Source: Saprolegnia diclina VS20
Taxonomy: Eukaryota > Oomycota > Saprolegniomycetes > Saprolegniales > Saprolegniaceae
Length of the DNA stretch: 59,551 nt
Direction: 5' to 3'
Assembly: GCF_000281045.1 (NCBI RefSeq)
Contig: NW_008246126.1
Coordinates: 34,868-94,418 of the forward strand
Shown here piece by piece: positions 39,589 through 50,289 of the stretch. The position numbers and the translations under genes are program-made. Position 1 is the first letter of the stretch; every line of letters begins with the position of its first letter. The notes under the pieces were generated by a model, which did no database searches, was not told the DNA's origin, and saw nothing but the letters and a program-made list of their open reading frames with translations.

Positions 39589-41398
39589 TCACGCGTCGAT
39601 GCTGTTGTTGGAGTCCTCGTCGCCAAGGTACCCCTTGTCGATCGAAACGTCGACATTGTTGCCGTCGTCGTCCATCGAGACATCGGCGATGTTGCCGGCG
39701 TCCATCGAGACATCGACATTGTTGCCGTCGTCCATCGAGACATCGGCGGCGTCGTCTTTGTCGTCGTTGTTGTCGTTGTTGTCGTTGTCGTCGTCGTCGT
39801 CGCTGGCAACGTCGATAACCATGTCGTCGTTGTTGCCAAAGAGGACCTCGCGGTTCTTGAGCTTGGCGTGAAGCATCTTGCGGTACGCTTCCATCGACGT
39901 GTCGAGGCACCACACGACGGGGCCTTCGACGAGAGCGTGGCGCTTCAAGCCGCCAAACACCTTCTTCGGGTCCACCTGGAGGACGTAGTCGCGGAAGGCG
40001 GCACTGCCCGACTCGGCGTCTTCCCGCGTGGGCCCCGACACGACGGACTTGAACTGATCAACGGCAAACTTGGTCGTCTCGAGCGCGGCCTCAACGACAG
40101 CAGCGGCGTCGGGCGACACGAACGAGGTCATGAGCAGCGCGTTGTTCGCTGCGCCGCCCCACTCGAGCCCGCGCTCGGCGAACGCGATCGCACCGCGAAT
40201 GATGTCGCGCGTGAGCGACTCTGCTTCGATCTTGATCGGCTCGCCATCCAACGCCGGGCGATTCGTCAACTCGTCGATAAAATAGGCGTAGAAAGGGCCC
40301 TTGTAGCCTTCCGGCAGCGGCGCCGGCTTCTTGGAGCCCGGAGACAAAATCTTGTCCGTGAGGACGATCGCCCGGGGAACGATGGCGTCTTGCGCCTACG
40401 AATCCATGCGCCATGAGCATCATCAACCATAAAAGAGGTTCACGTACCGCTAGCACCGTCGTCGACGTAGCAAAATGCTGGCGCAGCTCTTGCTCCATGA
40501 GGCCTTCGATGCCCTGGCCATTCTTGAGCGTCAACTCTTTCAGGCCTTGGAGGCTGGCTTGGATCTCCTTGTGATGGCCATCCATGCGTGCGGCATACCG
40601 CGCAACCTTCTCGTCCGTGCCCTTCTGCGCCGCTTGCAAGCTCTGGAGCTGGGCGATGATTTGGGCGTTGATGCCGAATTCGGTCATGACGTCCCGAAAT
40701 GCGTCCTTCATCGAAGCAGCCAGCTTGACGTCGCGTTCTTGCTGCTCCGTCGCGCTCGCGGCCGCTTGACGAGACGAACGCGACTTGATCTTGACCGGGG
40801 GCGAGCATCCCGTCTTCGTGGCATCGAGGCTGCGCTGCGCCGCAGCTGGCTTCTCCCTATGCGACCAATACATGCTTACATTTACGCACGAGTATTCCGA
40901 CATGAAGACATACGAGGCGCCGCGTCGTGGCGTGGCGGCCTCCGGAGCGCGCGCTGCCGTCGCCTCGCCGCAGATCTTGGCTTGCGTCTCGGCCCTGTCA
41001 CGCCAAATGAGTTTACCCGGTCAAGCGCCATGCAACGCACTGCGTTTGATTGTCGAGAGCTTTGATGGCTTTGCGAATGTCGACCACGCTACGAGAAGCA
41101 TGAGCCTGTCGTGGCTCGAGAGTGTCGCTGCTTACTTTTGCTTGGCTCGTGCGTAGTCCACGCCGAAGATGCGAAACATCGCCGCTTCATCTTCGGCCGA
41201 GAGCTCGGCGCTTTGGAGCCCAGCCGCGACGGCCGGCGGCGGCGCACTTGTCGGCGCATTGGGATCTGTCGAGTACTTGCTCACCAAGTGTTGTAGCGGG
41301 ACGATCTTGAAAACGCCCTGCAACTTGCGCAGCACACTGATCTCGGCGGGACCGAAGCGCGGCGGCGGCAGCGCCATCACTCGGGGCAAGTCGGCCAT
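39589..41398 (-). CDS. Coiled-coil protein with acidic repeat tail, unknown function
   Basis: Exons 41398-41136, 40994-40914, 40856-40448 and 40395-39589, all in phase, 519 residues. Residues about 115-255 are charged and predicted helical (KDAFRDVMTEFGINAQIIAQ, ARMDGHHKEIQASLQGLKEL), likely coiled coil. A globular-looking part follows (GPFYAYFIDELTNRPALDGE, VDPKKVFGGLKRHALVEG). The last 65 residues are acidic: an Asp/Asn run then four imperfect copies of a DVSMDDGNN-type unit. No family recognised. The repeat tail should bind basic partners or be phosphorylated at its serines (casein-kinase-2-like SMDD contexts); that is inference. Confidence 0.78.
39640..39755. repeat. Coding minisatellite for the DVSMDDGNN tail
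   Basis: About four units of roughly 30 bp, each containing GTCCATCGAGACATCG on the + strand (39669, 39699, 39735 and a diverged first unit with GATCGAAACGTCGAC near 39640). They encode the repeated acidic tail of the - strand protein. Confidence 0.85.
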
Positions 41399-41999
41399 GA
41401 TACTACTTCAGAAATGCCGAGCGAGCTCGGCGGTCGACGGGCGACCGTTGGCATTGTGCGCGGTCCGGTCATACAAACACCAAGTGCTCGGTCAAGCAAG
41501 GTACACAGAACTACGACTCCTTGCGTCGTTTCAGCGTCTCCGCCGATGGCGAACGAGCAACCCGGCTACCTCGACAGTGCTCTTGAAGCTACGGCGCCAC
41601 TACATTTGTAGCAGTACAAAGCCCATACTAGTTTGCATAGCGCGACGCTTCCCTCATACTACTAGCGGCGCCGCCCGAGCCTTGTCGCCGCAGGAAGCAG
41701 CACGAGGGCAACCATGGGGCTGCAAGAACGACCGCAGGTGTTGCACTCGTCTTCTCCTCGCCAAAGCGCGAGACGATGTCATTGGCCGCCGTATGCAGAC
41801 CACCGTCGTGGGGCGGTGGTGTAACCAGTACTACAGTGCGGGCAACATTTATAGCCCCACCGTGTACGGCATGTTACAGACATTATTATCCGATAAAATT
41901 TTGTGAACATGTTGTTCAATATTGTGTGATGTCGCATGTAAAATTTCGAAATCATTACTAATGGTCAAGTGGGTGATGTCCATGATATATCATTTTTGG
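41399..41999. other. Spacer left of the transposon
   Basis: No gene recognised; the right half is AT-rich. The open + frame here (41169-41906) is the antisense of a real exon plus chance sequence. Confidence 0.5.
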
Positions 42000-43156
42000 C
42001 CGCGAAGATACATAGCCTCACTTTCTAGTAGTCGATCGCACGGCCCCGTTTCTTGAGAACCTCGACGCAGCGCTTGTTCATGGAGTCACTCAAGGCCTTG
42101 AGGTACTTGTTGGTCAGCTTGGACCATGCCTTTTCGATCGCAGTACGCAGGGAAGCGACAGACGGGTAGCATCGTCCGTTCGCGTAGATTTTGCGAACCA
42201 GGAAGCCCCAGACGTTCTCGATCGGGTTCAAATCGGGCGAGCGAGCAGGCCAAGTCATTACCTTGACCTTCTCCATGCGCAGGAAGGCCGTGGTGGCCTT
42301 CGAGGAGTGGATCGAGGCGTTGTCTTGTTGGAACGTCTGGTGGGAGCGGCAGTAAATTGGCAGCAAGTGCTGCCGCAGCGTCATGCAGTACTTGATCGAG
42401 TCCTGCTTGCCGTCTAGGAACGCTAGCACTTTCGTTCCGTCCGCCGCATACGCGCCCCAGACCATGACCGAGCCGCCACCGGACTGGCGCTTCTGAAAGT
42501 ACTGAGGCTCCTTGCGGAGGTCACGCCAGTAGTACTGGATGCCGTCGGGACCGTCCAAATTGAACTTCTTCTCGTCGCTGAAGATGACCGAGGACCAGTC
42601 GAAGCTTGATTCGAGATGCTTTGCGGCAAACATCTCGCGTCGAATCATGTGGTCCTTGGTCATCCATGGCATCTTCTGGCGCATCTCCCAGCGCAAATGC
42701 TGGACACTGGAGAGTATCTGCTGGATGCGACGAACTCCCAGCGGCACTTGCTGGTCGAAACGTAGCTGTCGGGCAGTGAAAATGCCCTTGGAAGCCGCCG
42801 TGATGAGGCGCCGAAGGTCCCGCGGGCTAAGCTTTGGCTTGCGACCCGGCCGTTTCGCCGTGTTGTAGGCCTTCGGGTTCTTCACAAAGTTGTTGACAAC
42901 CTTGGGTGAGCGCTTGAGCTTCTTGGCGATCGCTCTGTTGGACAAACCGCACTCTTTGAATGCCAAAATGCGCTCGCGTTCGCTGGGCGTCAAAACCGTC
43001 CCTCGTGGCATGGTTACGATTGCTAGAGGAGCGCGGAACGTAAGATATACATCAAAGAAGCATTCAGCGAGGCCATCGTAACCGAGATACTCGCAGCAAC
43101 GCGTGTACGCGCCCACAGAAGTCCCCGCGGTGAAGTGAGGCTATATAGTTTCGTCG
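42000..43156 (-). mobile_element. Tc1/mariner-type DNA transposon
   Basis: An intact-looking transposase is bracketed by a perfect 12-bp inverted repeat, ATAGCCTCACTT at 42012-42023 and its complement at 43133-43144. Extending outwards the match is 18 of 21. The left repeat almost touches the transposase stop codon. TA target duplications could not be placed unambiguously. Single copy in this window. Confidence 0.85.
42025..43011 (-). CDS. Tc1/mariner transposase (DD34E)
   Basis: 328 residues, no stop or frameshift. N-terminal helix-turn-helix: LTPSERERILAFKECGLSNR then AIAKKLKRSPKVV, followed by the GRPR-like RPGRKPKLS. Catalytic triad: first Asp in VIFSDEKKFNLDGPDG, second in QQDNASIHSS, Glu in RSPDLNPIENVWG with 34 residues between the last two, the Tc1 spacing. 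Start chosen at MPRGTVLTPSE, because the in-frame upstream 35 codons do not look like transposase and cross towards the terminal repeat. Completeness suggests recent activity. Confidence 0.95.
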   Translation of the reverse strand: MPRGTVLTPSERERILAFKECGLSNRAIAKKLKRSPKVVNNFVKNPKAYNTAKRPGRKPKLSPRDLRRLITAASKGIFTARQLRFDQQVPLGVRRIQQILSSVQHLRWEMRQKMPWMTKDHMIRREMFAAKHLESSFDWSSVIFSDEKKFNLDGPDGIQYYWRDLRKEPQYFQKRQSGGGSVMVWGAYAADGTKVLAFLDGKQDSIKYCMTLRQHLLPIYCRSHQTFQQDNASIHSSKATTAFLRMEKVKVMTWPARSPDLNPIENVWGFLVRKIYANGRCYPSVASLRTAIEKAWSKLTNKYLKALSDSMNKRCVEVLKKRGRAIDY

Positions 43157-44002
43157 GCGTACCTGTCGATTTTTCACTTTGTTGACGACTTCAAAGTGAC
43201 GGCAGCTCCGTTTTGCCTCGTTGACCCCACGATTGAATCACCCAATCACAGGCTTCGATTTGACACGTCGTGCGTTAAACGAATCTTATTGGTTCCTGAA
43301 ATTTTGCCTGAGGCTATAGATGTTGCCCGCACTGTAGTATCAAGCCCGAGGTTGAGCTTGTCTCGGGCAACATTCCATCAACCGCCAGGGCGGGGGCCGA
43401 CCCGTAGCTGTGCGTGGCTGGCGCTCGAACCCATGCTTGTCCTCTTCCGCAAGTCGTAGCAACTATACTAGTAGACTTCACGACTGTGATGCAGCTGCAT
43501 GGACTGTGATGTAGCTGCGTATTCTCGCGTCGCCAGTGCATACCACCCATCGCCGTGTGAGAAGCCGGTTGGTCGCATGCACTACACTTTGTTAGTAGAC
43601 GCTCTAGTCGAAGCTTGATCAACAATTTGGCCAGCGCATATCATCGCTTGTGCAGCGTTTGATGATCCCAGGCGTGATCCAAAGTAAGCACAGCCAAGGG
43701 CCATAGCTGCCCCACTACACTAGTATACTTAGACGACAGCCCAATACACTCTGGATACAGCTTTCTTGGTTGATCCCAAGGCTGCTTATCTATCCTATTG
43801 CAGAAAATTGTCCTCGCTTTGCACTCCTTTTTCGATCCTCGAGCTATCCCATTGCTATCCCATTGCTATCCTATTGCTATCCTGTTGCCGATTTGGTGCA
43901 ATAGTGACAAAGAGATGGAAGTATATGTGCGATTTGTCGCATAAGAGGTTGTATAAGAGGACTATGGAGTAAACTATAAACGTACTCCTAGTAGAGCCGT
44001 GT
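43157..44002. other. Spacer right of the transposon
   Basis: No gene recognised. It contains an 11-bp minisatellite at 43843-43886. Confidence 0.5.
43843..43886. repeat. 11-bp tandem repeat, four copies
   Basis: GCTATCCCATT twice, then GCTATCCTATT and GCTATCCTGTT. The graded changes suggest slippage plus point mutation. Confidence 0.92.
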
Positions 44003-44788
44003 TTAAACAAACACGAGGAGCACAAATGTGAGGAGGACGAGGAAGACGATCCACGGCAGCGACGGGTAGGCAAAGTCGTAGAGGTCGTAGAGGTGGCGCA
44101 GGTACTGGAAGATGACCTTGCCCGTGAGCTTGCTCTCGCCGTGCACGCGGACGCCAAAGTGGATTGGCACTTCGGCATGGCGCTTCACGCGGCACTTGAC
44201 AAAGAGCTCGAGCGCAATCTTGAAGCCAATCGGGCTGATCTCGCCGGGGCGCGGGCGACCAAGCACGTCGGCCGGGAGGCCAAAAAAGCCCGTCATCGGG
44301 TCCGAGAGCGCGCTCAGCGGGCGCGCCAGCATGCGCGCGCCGCTCGAGGCAAGCTGGCGGTGCAGCGGCCAGTCCTTATCGACCGAGAAGCCGGCGCCGC
44401 CGTAGCGCGTGCCAATGACAAACTCGGCGTTGCCAATGGCCGGGTCAATGGCGTCGATGAGCGCCGGGACGTTCTCCGGCGGGTGCTGCAGATCCGCGTC
44501 CATGCACAAGAGGAGCTTGCCCTTCGCCTCCTTGAAGCCGCGCAGCACGGCGCTGCTAAGGCCACGCTCGTTCGTGCGCACGATGATGCGGACGTTGACG
44601 CCCTTGGCCGCGAGCTTGGTGATGACCTCTTCCGAGCCGTCGGCCGAGTTGTCGTCGACGACAATGATCTCGGTGGTCTTGGCGCGGGCCTCGCCGAGCG
44701 CTGCGAAGACGCGCGTCACGAGCTCCTCGAGGTTGGCGCACTCCTTGTACGCGGGGACGACCACGGTCGCTTCGATGCTGCTGGCCAT
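44003..44788 (-). CDS. DPM1: Dolichol-phosphate mannosyltransferase
   Basis: Transfers mannose from GDP-mannose to dolichol phosphate on the ER membrane, supplying N-glycans, GPI anchors and O-mannosylation. Single exon, 261 residues. GT2 motifs: VVVPAYKECANLEELV at the start, IIVVDDNSADGS, the DXD in CMDADLQHPPEN (residues 97-99), SDPMTGFFG, and GFKIALEL. The C-terminus ends in a hydrophobic helix LPWIVFLVLLTFVLLVFV, so this is the membrane-anchored (yeast-like) form that needs no DPM3-type anchor subunit. No intron and a clear ATG. Confidence 0.96.
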   Translation of the reverse strand: MASSIEATVVVPAYKECANLEELVTRVFAALGEARAKTTEIIVVDDNSADGSEEVITKLAAKGVNVRIIVRTNERGLSSAVLRGFKEAKGKLLLCMDADLQHPPENVPALIDAIDPAIGNAEFVIGTRYGGAGFSVDKDWPLHRQLASSGARMLARPLSALSDPMTGFFGLPADVLGRPRPGEISPIGFKIALELFVKCRVKRHAEVPIHFGVRVHGESKLTGKVIFQYLRHLYDLYDFAYPSLPWIVFLVLLTFVLLVFV

Positions 44789-45491
44789 CTTTTTGGTTTG
44801 TGGCTACGTGGACAGGTTGGTGGCACCGTATCCGGATGACATCGGGAATAGTGTACGATTGCGTCATCATCGCTCGTGGCGCGCCATGACGAGCCCACAG
44901 CCCACAAGCTCGACGACGAGACACTACGTGGACATGGCTTGACACGCCGGTGAGCTATGGTATGGAGCCAACTGCGCGGGCGCTGCGGCTGCACGATGCT
45001 ACCAGTGCATCATGGCGCTGCAGAGACACGAGCAGAGAGGTGGATGCATGATGGAGTGCCCTTACCAACACCTGACGTCACGGTTCTTGGTGCAGAAGTT
45101 ACTGTAGCGCTACATGGCTCAGTGCCAAGGTTCATTGACTGCTGCTCTAGGTTGTTTTAGGAGTTCGAGCGCTAAGCTCGTGCCGATACGACGATATTTA
45201 TGCTAGCTGTGCTTGCACAGACAAATTAGTGCACGTTGGCGATAGCACGCGTTCCTGACGCTAGCTCCGCAGTTCCAATGTAGCTCAATGCACAACATGT
45301 CATTCAAAGTGATGGAATGCGTATGCCGCTGATAAACTAGCGCGTCGCTCAGCTTCCTCGCTCGAGCGGGCGTCAGCAGTTGGTGTCGTAGTGAGCGAAT
45401 CCTGCACACTATTTGCGGTCGAACGCTCGCCATATATTATTTAATACTCAAGGGTATACAAACACCAAGTAAATTGCTCGAACCCATTTGA
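44789..45491. other. Divergent spacer, DPM1 and F-box gene
   Basis: No gene recognised. A TATATATTATTTAATA tract at 45431-45446 lies about 50 bp before the F-box gene start. Confidence 0.5.
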
Positions 45492-46505
45492 ATGCGATCC
45501 CGCGTATCCGGACGAAACCGTTCCATTTCCATCAATTCCTTCTTGCCCCGACGTGGCATGGCCAGCCTGCTCCGCCGCTGGATTCGCGATGCGCTCTGCG
45601 CCCACGGCTACGCCTGCGCCGAGCCGCTGATCGAGGACACGGCCCACGGCATGTTCCCTCTCGAGGCCTTTGCCCACGTCGACGACGACAGCGCGTCGCC
45701 GCTCGTCTTGCGCGGCCTCTTGCTCGGCGAACGGTATCTTCTTCACGTGCTCTGCGGTGGCGAGACGTGGCGCGTCGACTTTGCGCTGGCGTCGTACATC
45801 CCGACACGCTCTGCGTTGTACGCGCAGTACGCCGAGTACGTGCGCTGGCGCGTCGAAAAATCCATCTTGCAGCGCCATGCATCGACCGCCCAAGCGCTGC
45901 TGGGCAGCTTGCCCGAGCACCTCATCGATGGCATCGTCGGCTTCTTGGCTGCGCCCGACGCGGCCCGCGCCGCTGCCACGTGTCGCGTACGCCCGTGCAC
46001 CATGCGTGCATTTCATACTATTTCGTGTCTAGGTCATGCACAAAAGCACGGCCAAGCCGGGTGTTTGGGCGGCGCTTCTCCTACATGGTAGACATTATCT
46101 TCCACAATATTCGCAGGATTGTTCTCATGGACGACGCTGACCTAGATTTTCAGGTTTGGCATGAAGGCGACGATGCCAAGGCCGTCTACATTCGACGCTC
46201 GAGGTAGATGCATATGGCATCGATCTTTCTCATCCTAATACCCATCGGGTAGAGTGCTCGCCCGCATGCGCTCGATGCATCTCACCGACTTTTTTGGTCG
46301 ACCGAATGACATTTGGCAGAGCGACGACGCCCGGCCATCGCTGCGGGTGCCTCGGTTCCCATACTACCTCCCGCCGCCCTGCCCCGAAGCACCTGCGCCA
46401 CTGCGCCATCCCTTTCATTTCATCGACGACGATGACGACGAAGATCGCCATTTGCTGGGACTGCCGCGGCCGTGGGCACCACGTCGGTCGTGGCACGGGG
46501 TATAA
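45492..46505 (+). CDS. F-box-like protein
   Basis: Exons 45492-45986, 46033-46087, 46146-46203 and 46253-46505 in phase, 286 residues. The region LGSLPEHLIDGIVGFLAAPD then AARAAATCRVMHKSTAKPGV followed by WAALLLHDF has F-box spacing (LP-x-hh-IhxFL-xPxD-hxxxxxxC-xxW-xxLhxxDF). In general F-box proteins bring substrates to SCF ubiquitin ligases through Skp1. Here the F-box lies in the middle, after an uncharacterised 130-residue N-terminal part, and the C-terminus has a DDDDDED run. The 58-bp intron 46088-46145 was chosen because a nearer acceptor gives a 29-bp intron and a stop. Start could also be the ATG at 45558. Confidence 0.65.
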
Positions 46506-46589
46506 GTCAGCACGAAAAATGTCATATATACCACATTGTTTGCATACTGAGTCGTATGTGATTGCATATTTTTGAGATGTCTTGGCGTC

Positions 46590-48101
46590 TTACAAGGCGA
46601 CGTCGGTCGTCGACGGCGGTGCTTGGAACGCGACGGGCGGCGGTGGCGGCGGCATGGATGCACCGGACGACGGCTTGCCGGGCGACTCGATCTGGATCAT
46701 CTGCAGCTTGGGAATCACCGCGCTCCACTCGTCTTCGACCTTGCGGTTGTAGGCGATCTGCAGCTGGATGTAGTCGAGCACGATGCGCTTGAAATCACTG
46801 AGCTTTTCTTGCTTGAAGCGCTCGACCTAGCACCAAACGGTATAGTTGGCAATTGTAAATGTAGAGACAAGAGGTACCTCGCGCAGAACACGCTCGGTGA
46901 CAACGTCGTGTTCGAGCTTGGCCGCGTCCACGCGCTGCTTGGCCTAGCACCATGTCGATGGAAATGCAAGTATCAAGAATGTATCAAGTTGATACCTCGG
47001 TCACGTCGTTGGCTGCTACGTCGACCTTGTCGCCGCCTTTTGCTTGGGCCTTCTGGAGCGCTGTTTGCTTGGCCTCGAGGTCCAACACCGCGCCGTGGTA
47101 CTGGCTGCGAACCTCGTTGCGCTTGATAAGCGCGGCCTTGACGGCTTGCACGAGTCGAATGTAGTCGAGGATCGGCTCTTCAAAGAGCAGCACCTCCTTC
47201 TCCGCCTAGCACACCAGCTTGAACATGCGAAGATATGACACGAAGATGCGCGTACGTGTTCGGCGGCCAGCACCGAGAGCTTGTCCGAGCACGTGCCAAC
47301 GTGGCAGAGCGCCGTCTGGAGCGACTCATTCTCTTCGGCTTGGCCCAGAAGCGTTAGCGCTACGCCAAACTCAAAGAGGCCGTCGGCGATCTCGCGGGCG
47401 CGCTTCGTAAGGCCGTGCGCGTGCTTGGCGAGGCTCTGGATGATGGGCTCGAGCGCGTCCATGTAGGCGACCATGTCCTCCACTTGGATGTCCGTGGTCG
47501 TCTTGAGCTTCTCGACCGCAATGCTCTGTGCACCCAGCGTGCTCGAGATGGTCGCGACGATCGTGTCGTCAAACCACTGGAAGAGCCCGCCGCCGCCCGA
47601 CGACTTGCCCTTGCTCTTGGCGAGGACGTCGTGCTTGAACGCTGCGAGGCTCTCGTCGGACGCCTCAAGAAAGACCGTGAGGTACTCCGAGTGCTGGATC
47701 TCGGGGTGCACGGCGCAGCGCCGCAAGAAGAGGTGCAGCGCCCGGCGACGGGCTTCGATAAACTCGGGCGAGAAGCGGCCGACGAGCAGCTTCTCGGGCA
47801 GCGGTGGCACGATCACGCCGGGAAAGAGGCTGCAGAGCGACGCATGCAGCCACACAAAGTCCGAGAAGCGCCGGACGACGCTAAATTGGCCCTTCTGGAA
47901 CTGCCGCCGGTCGGTCGTCGTCGAGATCTTGTACGAGATGTACGCCTGCATACCTTCGCCCACCTTGACGGGCTCGCCGACCTCGATCGCAATGGACTCG
48001 GCCTCGCTACTGCGCCCATGTTGCGAGCGGACGCTCGTCGAGGGGCCATGGCTCGGCGCGTGCTCGGCCGAGAAGTCGACGTTGACCCACTTGCTCGACA
48101 T
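46590..48101 (-). CDS. Sorting nexin, PX-BAR (SNX1/2/Vps5-like)
   Basis: Exons 48101-47256, 47205-46996, 46943-46878 and 46826-46590, 452 residues. PX domain about residues 38-148 with RRFSDFVWLH (phosphoinositide-binding Arg), PPLPEK and the downstream Arg-rich helix EARRRALHLFLRRC. The remainder is a long helical BAR region (LAKHAHGLTKRAREIADGLF; KRNEVRSQYHGAVLDLEAKQ), then a proline-rich C-terminus with SGASMPPPPPP. Such proteins dimerise on endosomes and form the membrane-bending part of retromer/ESCPE-type sorting coats. Intron 2 begins with a 15-bp palindrome (46981-46995) that recurs in introns of two other genes. The gene ends 84 bp from the convergent F-box gene. Confidence 0.93.
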
Positions 48102-48501
48102 GGCCTGGGAATGAGAATGGGTCCTGGCATCCGGATACGGGAAAAAGAAAAAAGATTTTGGCCAATCGGAGACCGGACAAGACACCAGATTAGATTCGAG
48201 TTGCTGGCAGCGTCCGAGCGCAGCACGAGCCAAAGGCTGCTAGTGCGTGCCTATAGCAACGCTGCTTTGGCGGCCGGCGCGAGTGCTGGGCGTCGGTACG
48301 CGGCAGTGGCGCTGTGGGCCACTAGGCCATGGCCACCGTGCGTGCGGTCACGTCACCGAGCGTGGCCAAGCGGTAGTGTCGGCGACCTTTCCTGTGGCCA
48401 CGAGCATAGCTGCGCTCCGACCGTACAGCCCACGCAGTACAATCAAGCCGTAGAGGACACATATTGCTTCACCTTATACATATACACCGCCATGGAGCTA
48501 T
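48102..48501. other. Spacer between two minus-strand genes
   Basis: No gene recognised. Confidence 0.5.
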
Positions 48502-48923
48502 CTAGACATTGACGATACCACAGCATGCATGGTCTGGCAGCGCATATCGGAGCTGAAGCACTTGCATGAGAAGCGCATTGGTCTCGGCATTCAGCGCCGT
48601 GATGCACGTAATGGCAAAGTCTAGCACCGTGTGGACACACGGGTTGTCGGGCAGAGCGATCGTAAAGGGCGTCCATAGCATGACGGGCGCTTGCGTCCGA
48701 AGTGCTTCGAGCGCGACGAGCACGGCGGCAGTGTTCACCGGAAGGAGCGCAATGCAGTAGATAGCAACGTCCAAGACTGCGTCGTGTGGCGCGGGCCCGT
48801 CGTCGTTGAAGTCGTCAAACCAAATCCTAGCATCACATGTGAGCGCTCGTGCATATCGGCACATAAAGACAGCTACACGATGAGCTCGTCGATCGCGATT
48901 TCTAGCGTGGCAATGGCCTGCAT
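48502..48923 (-). CDS. Small protein with two copies of a VLDxAIxCI motif
   Basis: Exons 48923-48877 and 48826-48502 in phase, 123 residues. Two similar segments are visible: HDAVLDVAIYCIALLPVNT then AAVLVALEALR, and HTVLDFAITCITALNAETN then ALLMQVLQLRYAL. The same pattern recurs in the + strand ORF at 54857-55240. The helical, Leu/Ala-rich repeat with a fixed Cys suggests a short alpha-helical repeat protein. No known family recognised. The first exon is only 47 bp and its splice site (GT used inside GTGTAG) is inferred from frame. Confidence 0.45.
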
Positions 48924-50289
48924 GGTAGAGCTTGAGCTAGAAAGCAAAATGCGTTGTGGTCATGAAAGCTCTAGGAATGAAGCATATATGTGGTGCGGAG
49001 GCTACTTGCTCGACCCTCGTGGCGCGCCTTGCTGCAAGCATAATCCCAGGCCACCAACCTACGTGCTCTGATCTCATGCGATCGCACTGATTGGCTCGAC
49101 CGCGGGCCGGACGATACTCGCGCCACAGTGGTCGGGCAACGTTTCATCAGGCGCCAGGACCACTCTCATATACAGGCGCTTCATCGGCGGCTGGTTCGTG
49201 CGGCTCACATACAGGCGCTACCACTCTGCCGGACGTCTCTTGCGGGCTGGCTTGTATGCCCCAGGAGCGCGCACATGATGGACCAAGTTCTTGGGGTCGT
49301 CCTTAGATGACCGAAGGCACAGAGTACTATTAGCTATCAAGTTGAAGACGTGTCGAAAGCCTGCAACGACGAGCAAAGGCAACGTCCCTCGTGCCAGATT
49401 CAACGACGCAAAGATTACAGTGTACAAACTGCACGGAGCAGTTGCAGGCAACACATGGGAAGTCGTCGTTCGGCAACCCTATGCAAGCGGATGTGGTTGT
49501 TGCCATGCTCCGTCATTTACAGCTGCTGTGTACGACGCAGCTTGCAGAGATTGCTGTAATATATCAATCTCTGCCACCCGAACCAGGCGTGCTCTCTATC
49601 ACCCAGTCAGTAAACAGTCTTCCGCTCGCATTCATCTGGGACGCCCGTGATAGCCATCGTAGCTTGTGCGGGATGCAATAACTAGTACTCTCATGAAGGA
49701 CATTGGTTTGGTACTTGAACGGCAATCGAATTACTCCCAACGACACATGCCACTCTTGCCCGCAAGAGGAAGATGGCACTGGAGCTCACAGCTGCGCTGG
49801 GACTCGTGCGCCAACTTGTTTTCCGGGCCTGTATCCTCCCACGTGCTAAAAGCGTGCGATATGATTGGCCGACAGAAAAAAGTTATCAAGTGCCACGGTT
49901 GGAACTGGTAGGAAATACAATTTTGTGCCGATACTCCGAAGTACTTCGTCGCCCACAGACGTGACATAGCTGCTGGACGCGGCCACCTTCCCTTCCTCGC
50001 GTTCACATTGGGCAGCTTTAATCGAGCGTTCGCTGCACGGGCCAATGACATTGTTGCTTGGCCTTGAAATCTGAGCGCCCGATGCAGCGGCAAGGCAAGA
50101 ATGCACTCGAGAGCAATACCAGTATTGAGCATTATTGTTCAGCGTACAGCCCGAGGTATTGCGTCCAGTGGATTTGCCGCTGCGCCTTTTTGACACGGAG
50201 TCCCAAATCGCATCGCCATTTTGACTCGCTGCCGCTTTGAGCACTCTCCAAACGGTTGTGTAACTGCGAGACCTTTGGCAGCCGCGATC
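48924..50289. other. Gene-poor spacer
   Basis: 1.37 kb with no recognised gene on either strand. Open frames are short and chance-like. Confidence 0.5.

Noticed and set aside
39562-40416. 284-codon plus-strand frame rich in Val and Asp
   Set aside because: Antisense of the acidic repeat protein; the Val runs are the complement of Asp/Asn codons.
47415-48512. 365-codon plus-strand frame
   Set aside because: Antisense of the sorting nexin PX-BAR exon; no independent motif.
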